31,977 nucleotides of DNA, from the NCBI GenBank assembly GCA_032250895.1, contig JAVVEZ010000037.1:1-31977 (forward strand), written 5' to 3'. A model generated the notes under the pieces. It worked only from the letters and a program-made list of their open reading frames with translations, searched no databases and was not told the origin of the DNA. The stretch comes from JAVVEZ01 sp032250895. GTDB taxonomy: Bacteria > Pseudomonadota > Gammaproteobacteria > Pseudomonadales > Pseudohongiellaceae. How positions within the stretch are numbered: the first letter of the stretch is position 1; every line of letters begins with the position of its first letter. A program made the translations under genes and the position numbers. This document shows positions 21,612-30,569 of the stretch, piece after piece.

Positions 21612-21627
21612 TTATACCTTCCTATAA
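21612..21627. promoter_or_regulatory. Candidate LysR-type operator upstream of the monooxygenase gene
   Basis: TTATA-CCTTCC-TATAA is a 5-6-5 dyad fitting the loose T-N11-A pattern of LysR sites. It lies about 80 bp before the monooxygenase start in an AT-rich gap of 166 bp. No matching copy was found in the divergent region, so support is weak. Confidence 0.3.
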
Positions 21628-21708
21628 AAATTATCAGCTTTAATAATATAACTGCTTGCTATAACGTGGCTGCCAGATTAAGCGAAATTGTGGAGAACCG
21701 GGGGCAAG

Positions 21709-22824
21709 ATGAAAGAGTTATCCATTCTTGTAGTGGGCGGGGGTATAGCCGGTTTAACCTCAGGCATTGCATTGAGTCGAAAAGACTTTGCGGTTCAGAT
21801 CATTGAAAAGGACCCGGAGTGGTCTGTATACGGCGTGGGGATTGTCCAACAATCGAACGTGGTCCGTGCTGTTGACCAACTGGGCATCATCGACGACTAC
21901 CTGGATGCAGGGTTTGCCTTCGATCGCATCGATGTCTACAAACCGGATGGTGAATTGGCCGCAAGAATTCCTGCTCCCCGGCTCACTGAAAAATATCCTG
22001 CTCAACTGGGTATAGGGCGCCGGGCGCTTCAGGAAGTGCTGGCAGACTCGGCAACCAGCCTGGGAGCAAAAGTGAGACTGGGTGTAGTGGTAAAGTCTTT
22101 GCAAGAAGACGAAAACGGAGTGGAAGTAGCGTTTTCCGACGACTCCCGTGGCCGCTATGACCTGGTGATTGGCGCTGATGGCGTGTATTCACAAATTCGG
22201 GACATGATCTTCCCCGATTCACCACAACCTGAATTTGCCGGTCAGGGTGTCTGGCGCTACAACTTCAGGCGTCCCGCCGCTATGGACTCCCTTTCGGTCT
22301 ATGAAGGTCCTGTCGGCACAGGACTGGTTCCCCTCTCCGAAGAGCTCATGTACATGTACGTGACAAGCCCGGAGCCGGGCAATCCCAGGTATCCCAGGAA
22401 AGGTCTTGCCAAAGCCATGCGCGGCAAGCTTGGAAACGCCCCACCTGTGATTGCTGAATATGCCCGACAAATCACTGAAGATGACGAGGTCGTCTACAAG
22501 CCACTGAACTGGCTTATGATCGAGGGCGACTGGTATAAGGGGCGCACAATGCTGATCGGCGATGCTGCACATGCCACCACGCCCCACCTCGGCCAGGGTG
22601 CAGGGATGGCGATTGAAGACAGCGTGGTGCTGGCAGAAGAGTTGAGCAGGCAAAGCAGCATCTACAAGGCCTTTGATGCCTTCATGAAACGCAGGGAAGA
22701 GCGCTGCCGCTATATCGTGGAAACTTCAGTGGCCATTTGCAAAGGGCAGTTAGGGGAAGGTCCTCTCGTCAACAATGCAGCGGCAACCGCCGAGATGTTC
22801 AAGGTAACAGCGGAACCCATTTAA
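21709..22824 (+). CDS. FAD-dependent aromatic monooxygenase (salicylate hydroxylase-like)
   Basis: A 371-residue single-component flavoprotein hydroxylase. GGGIAG at 10-15 binds the ADP part of FAD, DLVIGADGVYSQIRD is the DG motif shared by NAD(P)H and FAD, and LIGDAAHATTPHLGQGAG is the GD motif. This is the complete group A set. It would hydroxylate an aromatic ring with NAD(P)H and O2, preparing it for the extradiol dioxygenase made by the divergent operon. First gene of the rightward operon. The ATG at 21709 follows GGGGGCAAG; an ATG seven codons upstream is poorer. Confidence 0.92.
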   Translation: MKELSILVVGGGIAGLTSGIALSRKDFAVQIIEKDPEWSVYGVGIVQQSNVVRAVDQLGIIDDYLDAGFAFDRIDVYKPDGELAARIPAPRLTEKYPAQLGIGRRALQEVLADSATSLGAKVRLGVVVKSLQEDENGVEVAFSDDSRGRYDLVIGADGVYSQIRDMIFPDSPQPEFAGQGVWRYNFRRPAAMDSLSVYEGPVGTGLVPLSEELMYMYVTSPEPGNPRYPRKGLAKAMRGKLGNAPPVIAEYARQITEDDEVVYKPLNWLMIEGDWYKGRTMLIGDAAHATTPHLGQGAGMAIEDSVVLAEELSRQSSIYKAFDAFMKRREERCRYIVETSVAICKGQLGEGPLVNNAAATAEMFKVTAEPI

Positions 22825-22917
22825 CATCACATGTGAGGGCGTTTAATCCGCCTGTGACAATCCGCTTCTTTGAACGCTGTTTCCAGAGCAACAATCCATT
22901 AGAAGGAACCAAGCCCA

Positions 22918-24078
22918 ATGGCTATGTTTGAATACTTCCCCAATTATGTATGGAATCTGTCGATTGCCATTGCCCTGGAAAATGGCGGTCGAATTGGTGA
23001 GATCATTGATATGTGCAAACCCCTCAGGAACGCCGCCATCGATGGCGAGGATACAGATACCCACAGGTTCCTCGAGGAATGGGTGAAAATGGCTGACAAG
23101 CTTTCCGATCTGGCTGCCGACGATGAAGCAAATGGCAGGCTGTTTTCCGCCGGAAACAAGCTGAAGCGCGCCAGCATCTACTACGTGACTGCTGAACGCA
23201 TGCAGGGACTGGGACATCCAGGCCGCAAGGAAACTTTCAGCAAGGCGCTGGATGTTTTTACACGAGGCACCGCCTATGTGAAGGACAATATCGAACGAAT
23301 TGAAATTCCCTACAGGGATGGCACGCAGTTATCGGCCTACTTGAGCCGTGGTGAAGGCGAGGGAGCACGCCCTGTTGTCATTTTCTGTAATGGCCTGGAC
23401 AGTTGCAAGGAAATGCTCTGGCTGGGTGGCTTTCCCCTGGCCCTGGCAAAGCGTGGTATCTGTTGTCTTTGCGTTGACCAGCCCGGCACCGGGGAGGCAT
23501 TGCGGATGTACAATCTTCCTGCAACGCATGCCAGCGAAGAGTGGGCCTCGGCCTGGGTTGACTGGCTGGAGGAGCAGGACTTTGTGGACAAGGATAAAAT
23601 CGGCATGAGCGGTATTTCCCTGGGCGGTCACTTCGCTCCAAGGGCCGTTGCCTTTGAGCCCCGTTTTGCTTGCGGTGCTGTCTGGGGGGCAAATCACAAC
23701 TGGGCGGAAGTACAGCAAAAAAGGCTCAATCGCGAAGGTGAAAACCCGGTGCCCCATTATTGGAATCATGTCATGTGGGTGTTTGGCTGCCAGGACATGG
23801 ATGAATTCCTGGAAAAGACCAGGGGCATGACCCTCGATGGCGTGATGGAGAAAATCAAAGTGCCATTCCTGGTGACCCATGGTGCACATGACCGTCAGAT
23901 CAGTGTCGATTATGCGCATCAAAGCTATGACCAGCTTGTCAGCTCACCCAAACGCGAGTTGAAGATTTTTACCGAGAGAGAGGGGGGAGTCGAACATGTA
24001 GGTGCGGATAATATGTCCTTCGGCTGTGACTACATCGCCGACTGGTTTGCTGAAACGCTGGGCACCTACACTAAATAA
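22918..24078 (+). CDS. Alpha/beta hydrolase with helical N-terminal domain (C-C hydrolase/pseudooxynicotine hydrolase-like)
   Basis: A 386-residue hydrolase. Residues 1-120 form a helical N-terminal domain, as in 2,6-dihydroxypseudooxynicotine hydrolase and FrsA-like proteins. The catalytic domain has the nucleophile elbow MSGISLGGHF (Ser234), HGAHDRQI for the acid and GVEHVG for the histidine. Related enzymes break C-C bonds beside a carbonyl in ring-derived beta-diketones, which would suit cleavage of a ring-fission product. Second in the rightward operon, 93 nt after the monooxygenase, with AGAAGGA upstream. An ester or C-N substrate remains possible. Confidence 0.88.
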   Translation: MAMFEYFPNYVWNLSIAIALENGGRIGEIIDMCKPLRNAAIDGEDTDTHRFLEEWVKMADKLSDLAADDEANGRLFSAGNKLKRASIYYVTAERMQGLGHPGRKETFSKALDVFTRGTAYVKDNIERIEIPYRDGTQLSAYLSRGEGEGARPVVIFCNGLDSCKEMLWLGGFPLALAKRGICCLCVDQPGTGEALRMYNLPATHASEEWASAWVDWLEEQDFVDKDKIGMSGISLGGHFAPRAVAFEPRFACGAVWGANHNWAEVQQKRLNREGENPVPHYWNHVMWVFGCQDMDEFLEKTRGMTLDGVMEKIKVPFLVTHGAHDRQISVDYAHQSYDQLVSSPKRELKIFTEREGGVEHVGADNMSFGCDYIADWFAETLGTYTK

Positions 24079-24100
24079 AAAACCGATTTCCGGAGCTACC

Positions 24101-24880
24101 ATGTCACGCAAATTTGTCGACCTTTCCATCTACCTGGAAAATGACGTAATAACGGATCCGCCATTCATGCGTCCGGAGATTACCTACCAGAATCATGCCG
24201 ACACGGTAAAAGAAGCACAGGTTTTTTTTCCAGGCGTCGCGGCTGATGAATTCCCGGGAGGGGAAGGCTTTGCCGCAGCAGAAATGGTAAAACTGTCTAC
24301 GCATAATGGTACTCACCTGGATGCTCCCTGGCACTTCCATCCCACCATGGACGGAGGGAAGCCGGCGATGACGATTGATGAAGTCCCGCTTGACTGGTGT
24401 TTTCGTCCTGGCGTCAAACTTGATTTCAGACACCTTCCCGACGGACATGTGGTGACCGCCCAACAGGTAGAGGAAGAACTGAAGCGGATTGGCGTTGAAT
24501 TGCAGGCTCTGGATATCGTGCTGGTCAATACCGCCGCTGGAGGCGCTCTGGGCAATCCTGACTTTGTCAATATCGGCTGCGGCATGGGCCATGAAGCCAC
24601 CCTGTATTTGCTTGAGCGTGGTGTCCGGGTCACGGGCACTGATGCCTGGTCCTGGGACGCCCCTTTTTCATATACGGCGGAAAAAGTAAAAGAAACCGGT
24701 GATACTTCCCTGATCTGGGAGGGGCACAAAGTCGGCAAGGACGTCGGCTACTGCCACCTGGAAAAATTGCATAACCTTGAAGCACTACCGCCCACCGGTT
24801 TCACCGTGTGCTGTTTCCCGCACAAGATCAAGGGTGCTTCCGCCGGCTGGACTCGCGCGGTGGCAATATTCGAGGACTGA
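24101..24880 (+). CDS. Cyclase-family metal-dependent hydrolase (kynurenine formamidase-like)
   Basis: A 259-residue protein with the family motif H68-N-G-T-H72-L-D74 and a following H78, the metal-binding set of the cyclase/bacterial kynurenine formamidase group. Members hydrolyse amides, lactones or enol-lactones. Here it could open a lactone or remove a formyl or amide group from a pathway intermediate (inference). CGGAG lies 7 nt before the ATG at 24101; the longer frame overlaps the hydrolase gene out of frame. Third in the rightward operon, 22 nt after the hydrolase. Confidence 0.9.
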   Translation: MSRKFVDLSIYLENDVITDPPFMRPEITYQNHADTVKEAQVFFPGVAADEFPGGEGFAAAEMVKLSTHNGTHLDAPWHFHPTMDGGKPAMTIDEVPLDWCFRPGVKLDFRHLPDGHVVTAQQVEEELKRIGVELQALDIVLVNTAAGGALGNPDFVNIGCGMGHEATLYLLERGVRVTGTDAWSWDAPFSYTAEKVKETGDTSLIWEGHKVGKDVGYCHLEKLHNLEALPPTGFTVCCFPHKIKGASAGWTRAVAIFED

Positions 24881-24956
24881 GCAATGGACTTTGTTTGTTA
24901 AGCCACCATGATATTCGAATACAGCATTATTTAACCTGACCTGCCCGGGGATTGCG

Positions 24957-25958
24957 ATGAAACTGGCAACAGCCGCGAATAATTCGCCGGACGGCAAACT
25001 TGTCGTGGTTTCCGGGGACGGGAGCCGCTTTCTGGTGCCTGAAACCTTTCGCACACTGCAGCAGGCCATTGAAAACTGGCCTTCAGCACAGGACCAGTGC
25101 CTGGCACTGGCTCAAAGGCTGGAAGCAGGCGAAGGGCAGTCAACTGAGGGCTTGCACTTGATCGCAGCTCTGCCTCGGGCCTGGCAGTGGCTTGACGGCT
25201 CTGCCTTCCCCAGTCACGGCAAGTTAATGCAGGAAGCATTCAAGCTACCACCGATCGAATACGAAAAACCCCTGATGTACCAGGGTATGTCTCATCTCTT
25301 CCATGGACCCACGGATGATATTCCTTTCATGTATGAGGAGGACGGTATCGACTTTGAAGGGGAGTTTGGGGTCATTGTCGATGCAGTTCCAATGGGAACC
25401 ACGGCAGAGGAGGCCATGGCACATATCAAACTGCTGGTGCAAATCAATGACTGGTCATTGCGCAAACTCGCCCCGGAAGAGATGAAAACCGGTTTTGGCT
25501 GGATTCAGGCGAAACCGGCCTGCTCGATGGCTCCTCTGGCGATCACACCGGATGAAGCAGGTGAAGCCTGGTGCGATGGCAGGTTAAACCTGGACATGAC
25601 TGTAGACTGGAATGGCGCGCGTTTTGGCAGCCCCAATGGGAAGGCCATGGAAGTCGGTTTCCATGAACTTGTGGCCCATGCTGCGGCAACACGGCCGCTT
25701 TGTGCCGGCACAATTATTGGATCGGGCACGGTATCCAATGACAACTTCCGGGAAGTCGGCTCCACCTGCATTGCTGAAAGGCGGGGTATGGAAATAGTCG
25801 ATGAAGGTGTAGCGAAAACGGGGTTTATGCAATTTGGCGACCGTGTGCGAATGGAGGTCAGGTCTGCGGATGATCTTCTGCTGTTTGGTGCCATTGATCA
25901 GCAGGTGATCAGACAATGCAGAGTTGCCGCCCCACCCGCGCTGCCCGGCCTGAAATGA
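24957..25958 (+). CDS. Fumarylacetoacetate hydrolase-family protein
   Basis: A 333-residue FAH-superfamily enzyme. The divalent-metal ligands lie in the block DFEGEFGVIVDAVP and its surroundings, and the C-terminal signature CAGTIIGSGTVSND is present. The size and the N-terminal part suit true fumarylacetoacetase-like hydrolases rather than short FAHD1 types. It would cleave an acylpyruvate or fumarylacetoacetate-like C-C bond; release of acetoacetate would feed the acetoacetyl-CoA synthetase of the divergent operon. Last in the rightward operon, 76 nt after the cyclase gene, so possibly with a weaker link. Confidence 0.9.
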   Translation: MKLATAANNSPDGKLVVVSGDGSRFLVPETFRTLQQAIENWPSAQDQCLALAQRLEAGEGQSTEGLHLIAALPRAWQWLDGSAFPSHGKLMQEAFKLPPIEYEKPLMYQGMSHLFHGPTDDIPFMYEEDGIDFEGEFGVIVDAVPMGTTAEEAMAHIKLLVQINDWSLRKLAPEEMKTGFGWIQAKPACSMAPLAITPDEAGEAWCDGRLNLDMTVDWNGARFGSPNGKAMEVGFHELVAHAAATRPLCAGTIIGSGTVSNDNFREVGSTCIAERRGMEIVDEGVAKTGFMQFGDRVRMEVRSADDLLLFGAIDQQVIRQCRVAAPPALPGLK

Positions 25959-26080
25959 TACTGCAACCCTGGCAGGGCGGTGATTGCGCAGCGGCTCGGC
26001 AAAGCGGGGATAGTCGAAGATGCGAGTCAGTCAGTGTCGAAAAATGCGTGTCAAAATGGTCAATAAAATCAGAGGGGATC

Positions 26081-26124
26081 ATGGGATGCCTCCAAGCAGA
26101 TAGCTTGGAGGCATAGAATCCCAT
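26081..26124. terminator. Bidirectional terminator hairpin between convergent genes
   Basis: ATGCCTCCAAGC and GCTTGGAGGCAT form a perfect 12-bp stem with a 5-base loop; outer ATGGG/CCCAT can extend it past a bulge. It lies between the FAH gene (plus) and the TonB receptor gene (minus), followed on the plus side by an AT-rich tract. A long clean T-run is missing. Confidence 0.6.
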
Positions 26125-26198
26125 AAAATCAAATAATTTGCTTTAATTTTATAACACAATATTTTGATTTTAATTACTTTTTAATTCTAAATCCCTGT

Positions 26199-29100
26199 TT
26201 AGAAGCTCGCTTCGAGAGTCAACTGAAAACGGCGTCCAAACTCATCAAAGCCAATGCCAGAGTTGGTCTGCGAGCCAACGCGGTTGAAGGCGCCCGGGAT
26301 GACCGGTGGGTTCTTGTCAAACGCATTGTTAATTGCCAGGCTGGCTGACCAATCACCTCCCCCCAGCATGGAATCGCCATCGTAGCGAAAGCTGAGGTTG
26401 GTGAACGAATAAGACGGGATAGTGTTGTCGTCCACATCCACACCTTCCACCCAGTTGATGTTGACCAGCGTATCGCTGATGAAACGCTGCTGCCAGGTGG
26501 CTGACCATGGCCCCACAGAGTACCTGAGAGTGGCATTGAAAGTAAGGTCCGGACGCCCGGTACCGCCGATCTGGTTGATGGCGACACCACCGGGTGGCTG
26601 ATCAAAACGTTCCAGCAGTTTTCCGGCCAGGAACCTCAAGGACAAACTTTCCGCCTGATTACCGAACAAGTTCGGTTCCATGTTGTAGGCCACCTCGTAG
26701 TCAATACCTTCTGCAAAGGAAGTCGACAGATTGAGGAAGGGAGCACCCACACCAACCGGGATGTTGTTACTGTCGCGATTGATGAATTCACAGAAGGCGC
26801 CAGTCTCGAAACACTGGTCCACAATCTGCTGCTCCGTGATGCTGTCCACGGCGCCGGAAATATCGATCTCATACCAGTCAACGCTCATGCGCAGGCCTTC
26901 AAAGAAAGAGGGCTCAAACACTAAACCGACTACCGTGGTGTCCGCTTCCTCGGGAGCGAGGTTCGGGTTACCGCCGCGGAAGAAGGACACGTTGACATCG
27001 AGCAAACCGGTGACGGGATCATCAATCAGGGTACCTCCGGTCTGGACGTCGAAGCGCTCCTGGAAGCTGGCCTCACGAACGTCCCTGGAGCGGGTGGCGC
27101 GGATTCGCAGGTCTTTGTACACCTGCCACTCCAGGCCCACTTTCCAGGCATCCTGACTGCCGCTGGAAGAATAGTCCGAACGGCGATATGCCAGGTTGCT
27201 GCCAAGGCTGCTGTTGCCGTTACTGGATTTCCAGATGGGCACGTTGAACTCGGCGAACCATTCCCAGACATCGAAGCCTCCATCCAGCAGGGAGATCGTG
27301 GAGAACTGGTGCAGGTTGGCGGTGCCCCCGGCGAAGGCGCCGGCGATCCCGCGGATACCCAATGACGGTGAATTGATGGGCGGGCCCAGTTCGTCCAGGG
27401 CTACATTGGGGAACTCATCGTGGAAACTTTGGTCACGGTAGGTCAGGCCGGTGGCGAAGGACAGCGGACCGTAGCCCCAACCCTCGTGCAGTTCACCCTG
27501 CAGCAGCAATTCCGCGAAGTCCTGCTCCACATAGGCGTTATTGGTCTTGTGGGTTCCGTGAATGTAATCCCAGGCCAACTGATTCATGTTGCCGGCACCC
27601 ATGGCGTTATAGGGCACACAGCCACTCACGGCATCCAGGCCAATAGGGGATTTCAAGGGCTGACCGGTATCGGTTGCACCCCTGAAGCCGTTCAGGCCCT
27701 GGATTTCCGGCGCATTTGCCAATTGCGTGGGGGTCGGGTTCACCAACTGCACGTTACAGACGATGTCCCCAGTGGCCGGGTCCACAACCGCGTCACGGGA
27801 CAGCGCTTCAAGATCCACGCGCAGGGCATTGAATTTACCACCCACTTTGCGCGACTCACCGGTCTGGTAGGAACCGCTCAGGTCCCAGCCGTTGGGCAGT
27901 GTGGAATTGAACCCGAAGGTGTAGGACTCGGTGGTAAACACTTGGCGGTTAAACTCGCCGGCGCCCGCTTCCAGGTCACCGCGGAAGCTGCCCACCTTGT
28001 TGAGCCGGAAGGAAGAGAGGCCTTCCGCATCCATGATGCCCGCCACGGAGCCCGGCACGGATTCAGTGGGACTTATGTAACCGGGGATATAAGGGTTTTC
28101 ACGGAAAATGGTATGAGACCACGGAGTGGTCATGGCCATGGTTGAGTGCCGGGAGGTACTGAAAGACTCGGTACGACCGATCAATGCCTGGCCATAAATT
28201 CTCAGGTTGTCATTGACCTCGTATTGCAGGGCTGCGAAACCGGTGCGGTTGTCCACCCCGTTGCCGCTGATCGGCGAGATGGTGGCGTCACTGTAACGCT
28301 TGGACTCGGGCCCCCCGGAGGTAAAGCCACCATTGGTGACATCGCCGAGAACAAACGGGCGCAGGCCGGTGCCATCATCGGTGAACTGCAAGCCGTTCAG
28401 GGCGGAACCGGGAGAGTTGATTACACCGGTAGGTGACAGGCCTGTTGGCGTGGCCCAGGGCACCGTGATGCGAACAGGCCCGTTCGGATCCGGGTTGGTG
28501 ATGTGTCCCCAGCGCTGGAACCATTTCGGATCGAGCTCAGAAGCATCACGGTAGATTTCGTCGATGTGGCGAACATTGACGGAACCGATAAAGTTCCAAC
28601 GCTCGCCGATTTCGAAACCACCGGCAATCTCAGTATTGTAGTTCTTGCCGTCGTTGTTGAATTCATTCATCCCCGTGCTGGCAGTGATTTCCAGTCCTTT
28701 AAATGATCGGTCAAGAACGAAGTTGGTGACACCCGCCAGGGCGTCGGCACCATAGGCCGCCGAGGCGCCGCCGGTGATGACGTCGACTGAACGCACCAGC
28801 GCCATCGGTATATTGTCCACGTTGACCGTACCGCGCTTATCGGCGGGCACGATACGTGTACCATCCAGCAAGACCAGGGTACGATTACGACCCAGGCCGC
28901 GCATGTCGAGAAAACTGCCACCGCCGTCACCAAACAATGTTGCGCCACCGCGCTGGGCAGTACCGGTGGCGAAGAACTGCGGCAGGGCATCAAGCTGTTC
29001 AGCAACGGTTCCGCCCGGTTCAAAGTTCATTAACTCCTGCGGTGTAACACTGGTAACAGGCGTCGGTGAAGCCATGCCATCTGTTACACGCAAACGGGTG

Positions 29101-29207
29101 CCGGTTACGGTGATTTCTTCAAGATCCTGTGCCAACAGTACCGGACTGATGCTGACAGCTGAAGCAATAGCGATGGCAAGGGTGCTTTTAAAATGCTTTC
29201 TAACCAT
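26199..29207 (-). CDS. TonB-dependent outer-membrane receptor
   Basis: A 1002-residue receptor. A signal peptide covers ~1-26 (cleavage near LLAQ), followed by the TonB-box-like EEITVTGTRLR. The plug domain contains LDMRGLGRNRTLVLLDGTRI and SVDVITGGASAAYGADALAG. A long beta-barrel ends in the C-terminal aromatic FQLTLEASF needed for outer-membrane assembly. Length is normal for large carbohydrate/aromatic-type receptors, with no frameshift. GGGAGAAATCCA precedes the ATG. It is convergent with the rightward catabolic operon and ends 240 bp from it, so import of the pathway's substrate is a fair guess; siderophore uptake is an alternative but no iron-uptake genes are near. Confidence 0.93.
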   Translation of the reverse strand: MVRKHFKSTLAIAIASAVSISPVLLAQDLEEITVTGTRLRVTDGMASPTPVTSVTPQELMNFEPGGTVAEQLDALPQFFATGTAQRGGATLFGDGGGSFLDMRGLGRNRTLVLLDGTRIVPADKRGTVNVDNIPMALVRSVDVITGGASAAYGADALAGVTNFVLDRSFKGLEITASTGMNEFNNDGKNYNTEIAGGFEIGERWNFIGSVNVRHIDEIYRDASELDPKWFQRWGHITNPDPNGPVRITVPWATPTGLSPTGVINSPGSALNGLQFTDDGTGLRPFVLGDVTNGGFTSGGPESKRYSDATISPISGNGVDNRTGFAALQYEVNDNLRIYGQALIGRTESFSTSRHSTMAMTTPWSHTIFRENPYIPGYISPTESVPGSVAGIMDAEGLSSFRLNKVGSFRGDLEAGAGEFNRQVFTTESYTFGFNSTLPNGWDLSGSYQTGESRKVGGKFNALRVDLEALSRDAVVDPATGDIVCNVQLVNPTPTQLANAPEIQGLNGFRGATDTGQPLKSPIGLDAVSGCVPYNAMGAGNMNQLAWDYIHGTHKTNNAYVEQDFAELLLQGELHEGWGYGPLSFATGLTYRDQSFHDEFPNVALDELGPPINSPSLGIRGIAGAFAGGTANLHQFSTISLLDGGFDVWEWFAEFNVPIWKSSNGNSSLGSNLAYRRSDYSSSGSQDAWKVGLEWQVYKDLRIRATRSRDVREASFQERFDVQTGGTLIDDPVTGLLDVNVSFFRGGNPNLAPEEADTTVVGLVFEPSFFEGLRMSVDWYEIDISGAVDSITEQQIVDQCFETGAFCEFINRDSNNIPVGVGAPFLNLSTSFAEGIDYEVAYNMEPNLFGNQAESLSLRFLAGKLLERFDQPPGGVAINQIGGTGRPDLTFNATLRYSVGPWSATWQQRFISDTLVNINWVEGVDVDDNTIPSYSFTNLSFRYDGDSMLGGGDWSASLAINNAFDKNPPVIPGAFNRVGSQTNSGIGFDEFGRRFQLTLEASF

Positions 29208-29345
29208 TGGATTTCTCCCATTTAATTATTTTTTTTGTATTTTTGTTTTTTTTCCACATTCAGATCCTGGGCTGAGCACAGGTAGGTTTATGAATGCGGG
29301 GTTGAATCGTCCTATACTCCTGGAAGCAAAACTTGACCAGATAGG

Positions 29346-29582
29346 ATGCCCGGCGAGTATGCCGCAGTATATTCCCGGATAATTACCGCTTGTGCTCCAA
29401 GCCCGGATGGTCATAAAGCGTATCAGGCAAGTACAATGCTGGAGGCTGGCGCCGACCCCAAGGCCACACTGGCAGACGGTGATACACCACTGATGCTGGA
29501 GGACCGGTATGCAGCAGCGCAAAGCGCCGGGGGTGGAGACCACTTTGACAAGGTAAAAATCAAAGGGGTCAGAGTAACTTGA
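29346..29582 (+). pseudogene. Ankyrin-repeat protein remnant
   Basis: A 78-codon frame whose middle (MLEAGADPKATLADGDTPLM) matches the ankyrin consensus junction of one repeat and the next. Only about one repeat is present, with no full helical pairs before or after, and the C-terminus reads into a repeat-like motif. It looks like a leftover of a larger gene. This is the only coding trace I see in the 818 bp between the TonB receptor and the SRPBCC gene; the remainder (29583-30025) has no convincing gene. Confidence 0.45.
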
Positions 29583-29585
29583 TTC
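29560..29585 (+). repeat. GGGGTCAGAGTAA-type end motif
   Basis: The string AAAGGGGTCAGAGTAACTTG resembles a short motif that I recall next to RAYT/Y1 transposase-linked repeats in many environmental genomes. It lies at the end of the ankyrin remnant. Only one copy is in the window, so assignment to a mobile element is tentative. Confidence 0.3.
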
Positions 29586-30025
29586 CGAGAGGTGCCACCA
29601 GGAAAAACGGGTGGATAGAAGATATAAACGGGTATTCCATTGGCGTCGAGTCTGAAATATTGGCTCGTTGCCCGACCTATCCCTTCGTCCCGGCCCGTGG
29701 CACTTCTCTCACTCGGTAATATCGATGCTGAACACCCGCTTGAGCCGTCTGACCCAGGTCATGGCAGCGCGTTGTTCCATCGGGGTACAGTTATCGGGTT
29801 CGGTGGATCAGTATCGCAAGCGCATCCTTTTGGCCGGCCGCAGGGCTGCTCTGGGCATTGTGAAAGCAGGTAGTGGGCAGGGCCATGCCGGCGGCACCCG
29901 TCCCAAGAGATCGCACAATAGGTGAAGGTCGTAGCCCCCCGCACATGGCGCACATGGTCTGCGCCAGGATGAGGTGATAGACTGAACATATTCAAGTCAA
30001 GGCACTCATCACAAAAGGAGCGGCC

Positions 30026-30511
30026 ATGCTGCGCATGAAAACAAGCGCCTGCATCGAGGCACCGGCAGAACGCGTCTGGGAATGCCTCTCGAAAGTCGAG
30101 AATATCGGTGACTGGGTTCCGGCCATTCTGAGCGCGCGTTGCGAAACCGGGACGCGGCGCGGGGCAGGCACCGTTCGGGTCTGTGAGCTCAAGAAATTTA
30201 CCGTCCGCGAGGAATTCATCGAGTGGGACGAGGGCCGCAGCTTCAAATACCGCGGCACGGGCGCGCCCATGATCGAATGGGCGACAAACCGCTGGACCGT
30301 CGAAGCGGTCGGCGACAGGACACTGGTGACGAGCGAGGCCGAGTTGAAGGTCAAGGGCGGTCGCCTGGGGCGCCTGCTGGAGCCGCTCGTCTATCTTGCA
30401 ACGCGTCTCGGCCTGCCCAACAGCCTTGCGCCACTCAAACACTACTGTGAAACGGGCCAGCCCTTCACCGGCAATCCACGGCATCTGCCGGTGCCCGATA
30501 CTTTGTGTTGA
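30026..30511 (+). CDS. SRPBCC (START-like/polyketide cyclase) family protein
   Basis: A 161-residue protein with the hallmark opening of the SRPBCC fold: MKTSACIEAPAERVWECLSKVENIGDW, here split by eye into strand, helix and the conserved W. The RFxE-type middle is read as VREEFIEWDEGRSFKYRGTG, and a long C-terminal helix ends in LKHYCETG. These proteins bind hydrophobic ligands in a deep cavity; no catalytic residues are fixed in the family. AAAGGAG lies 6 nt before the ATG. It stands alone, convergent with the next gene, so context gives no function. Confidence 0.88.
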   Translation: MLRMKTSACIEAPAERVWECLSKVENIGDWVPAILSARCETGTRRGAGTVRVCELKKFTVREEFIEWDEGRSFKYRGTGAPMIEWATNRWTVEAVGDRTLVTSEAELKVKGGRLGRLLEPLVYLATRLGLPNSLAPLKHYCETGQPFTGNPRHLPVPDTLC

Positions 30512-30569
30512 GCGATCTGGCGGAAGCAATGGCGTTTGTCGGGGGCGTGTCCAACGCAAGCGCATCCTT

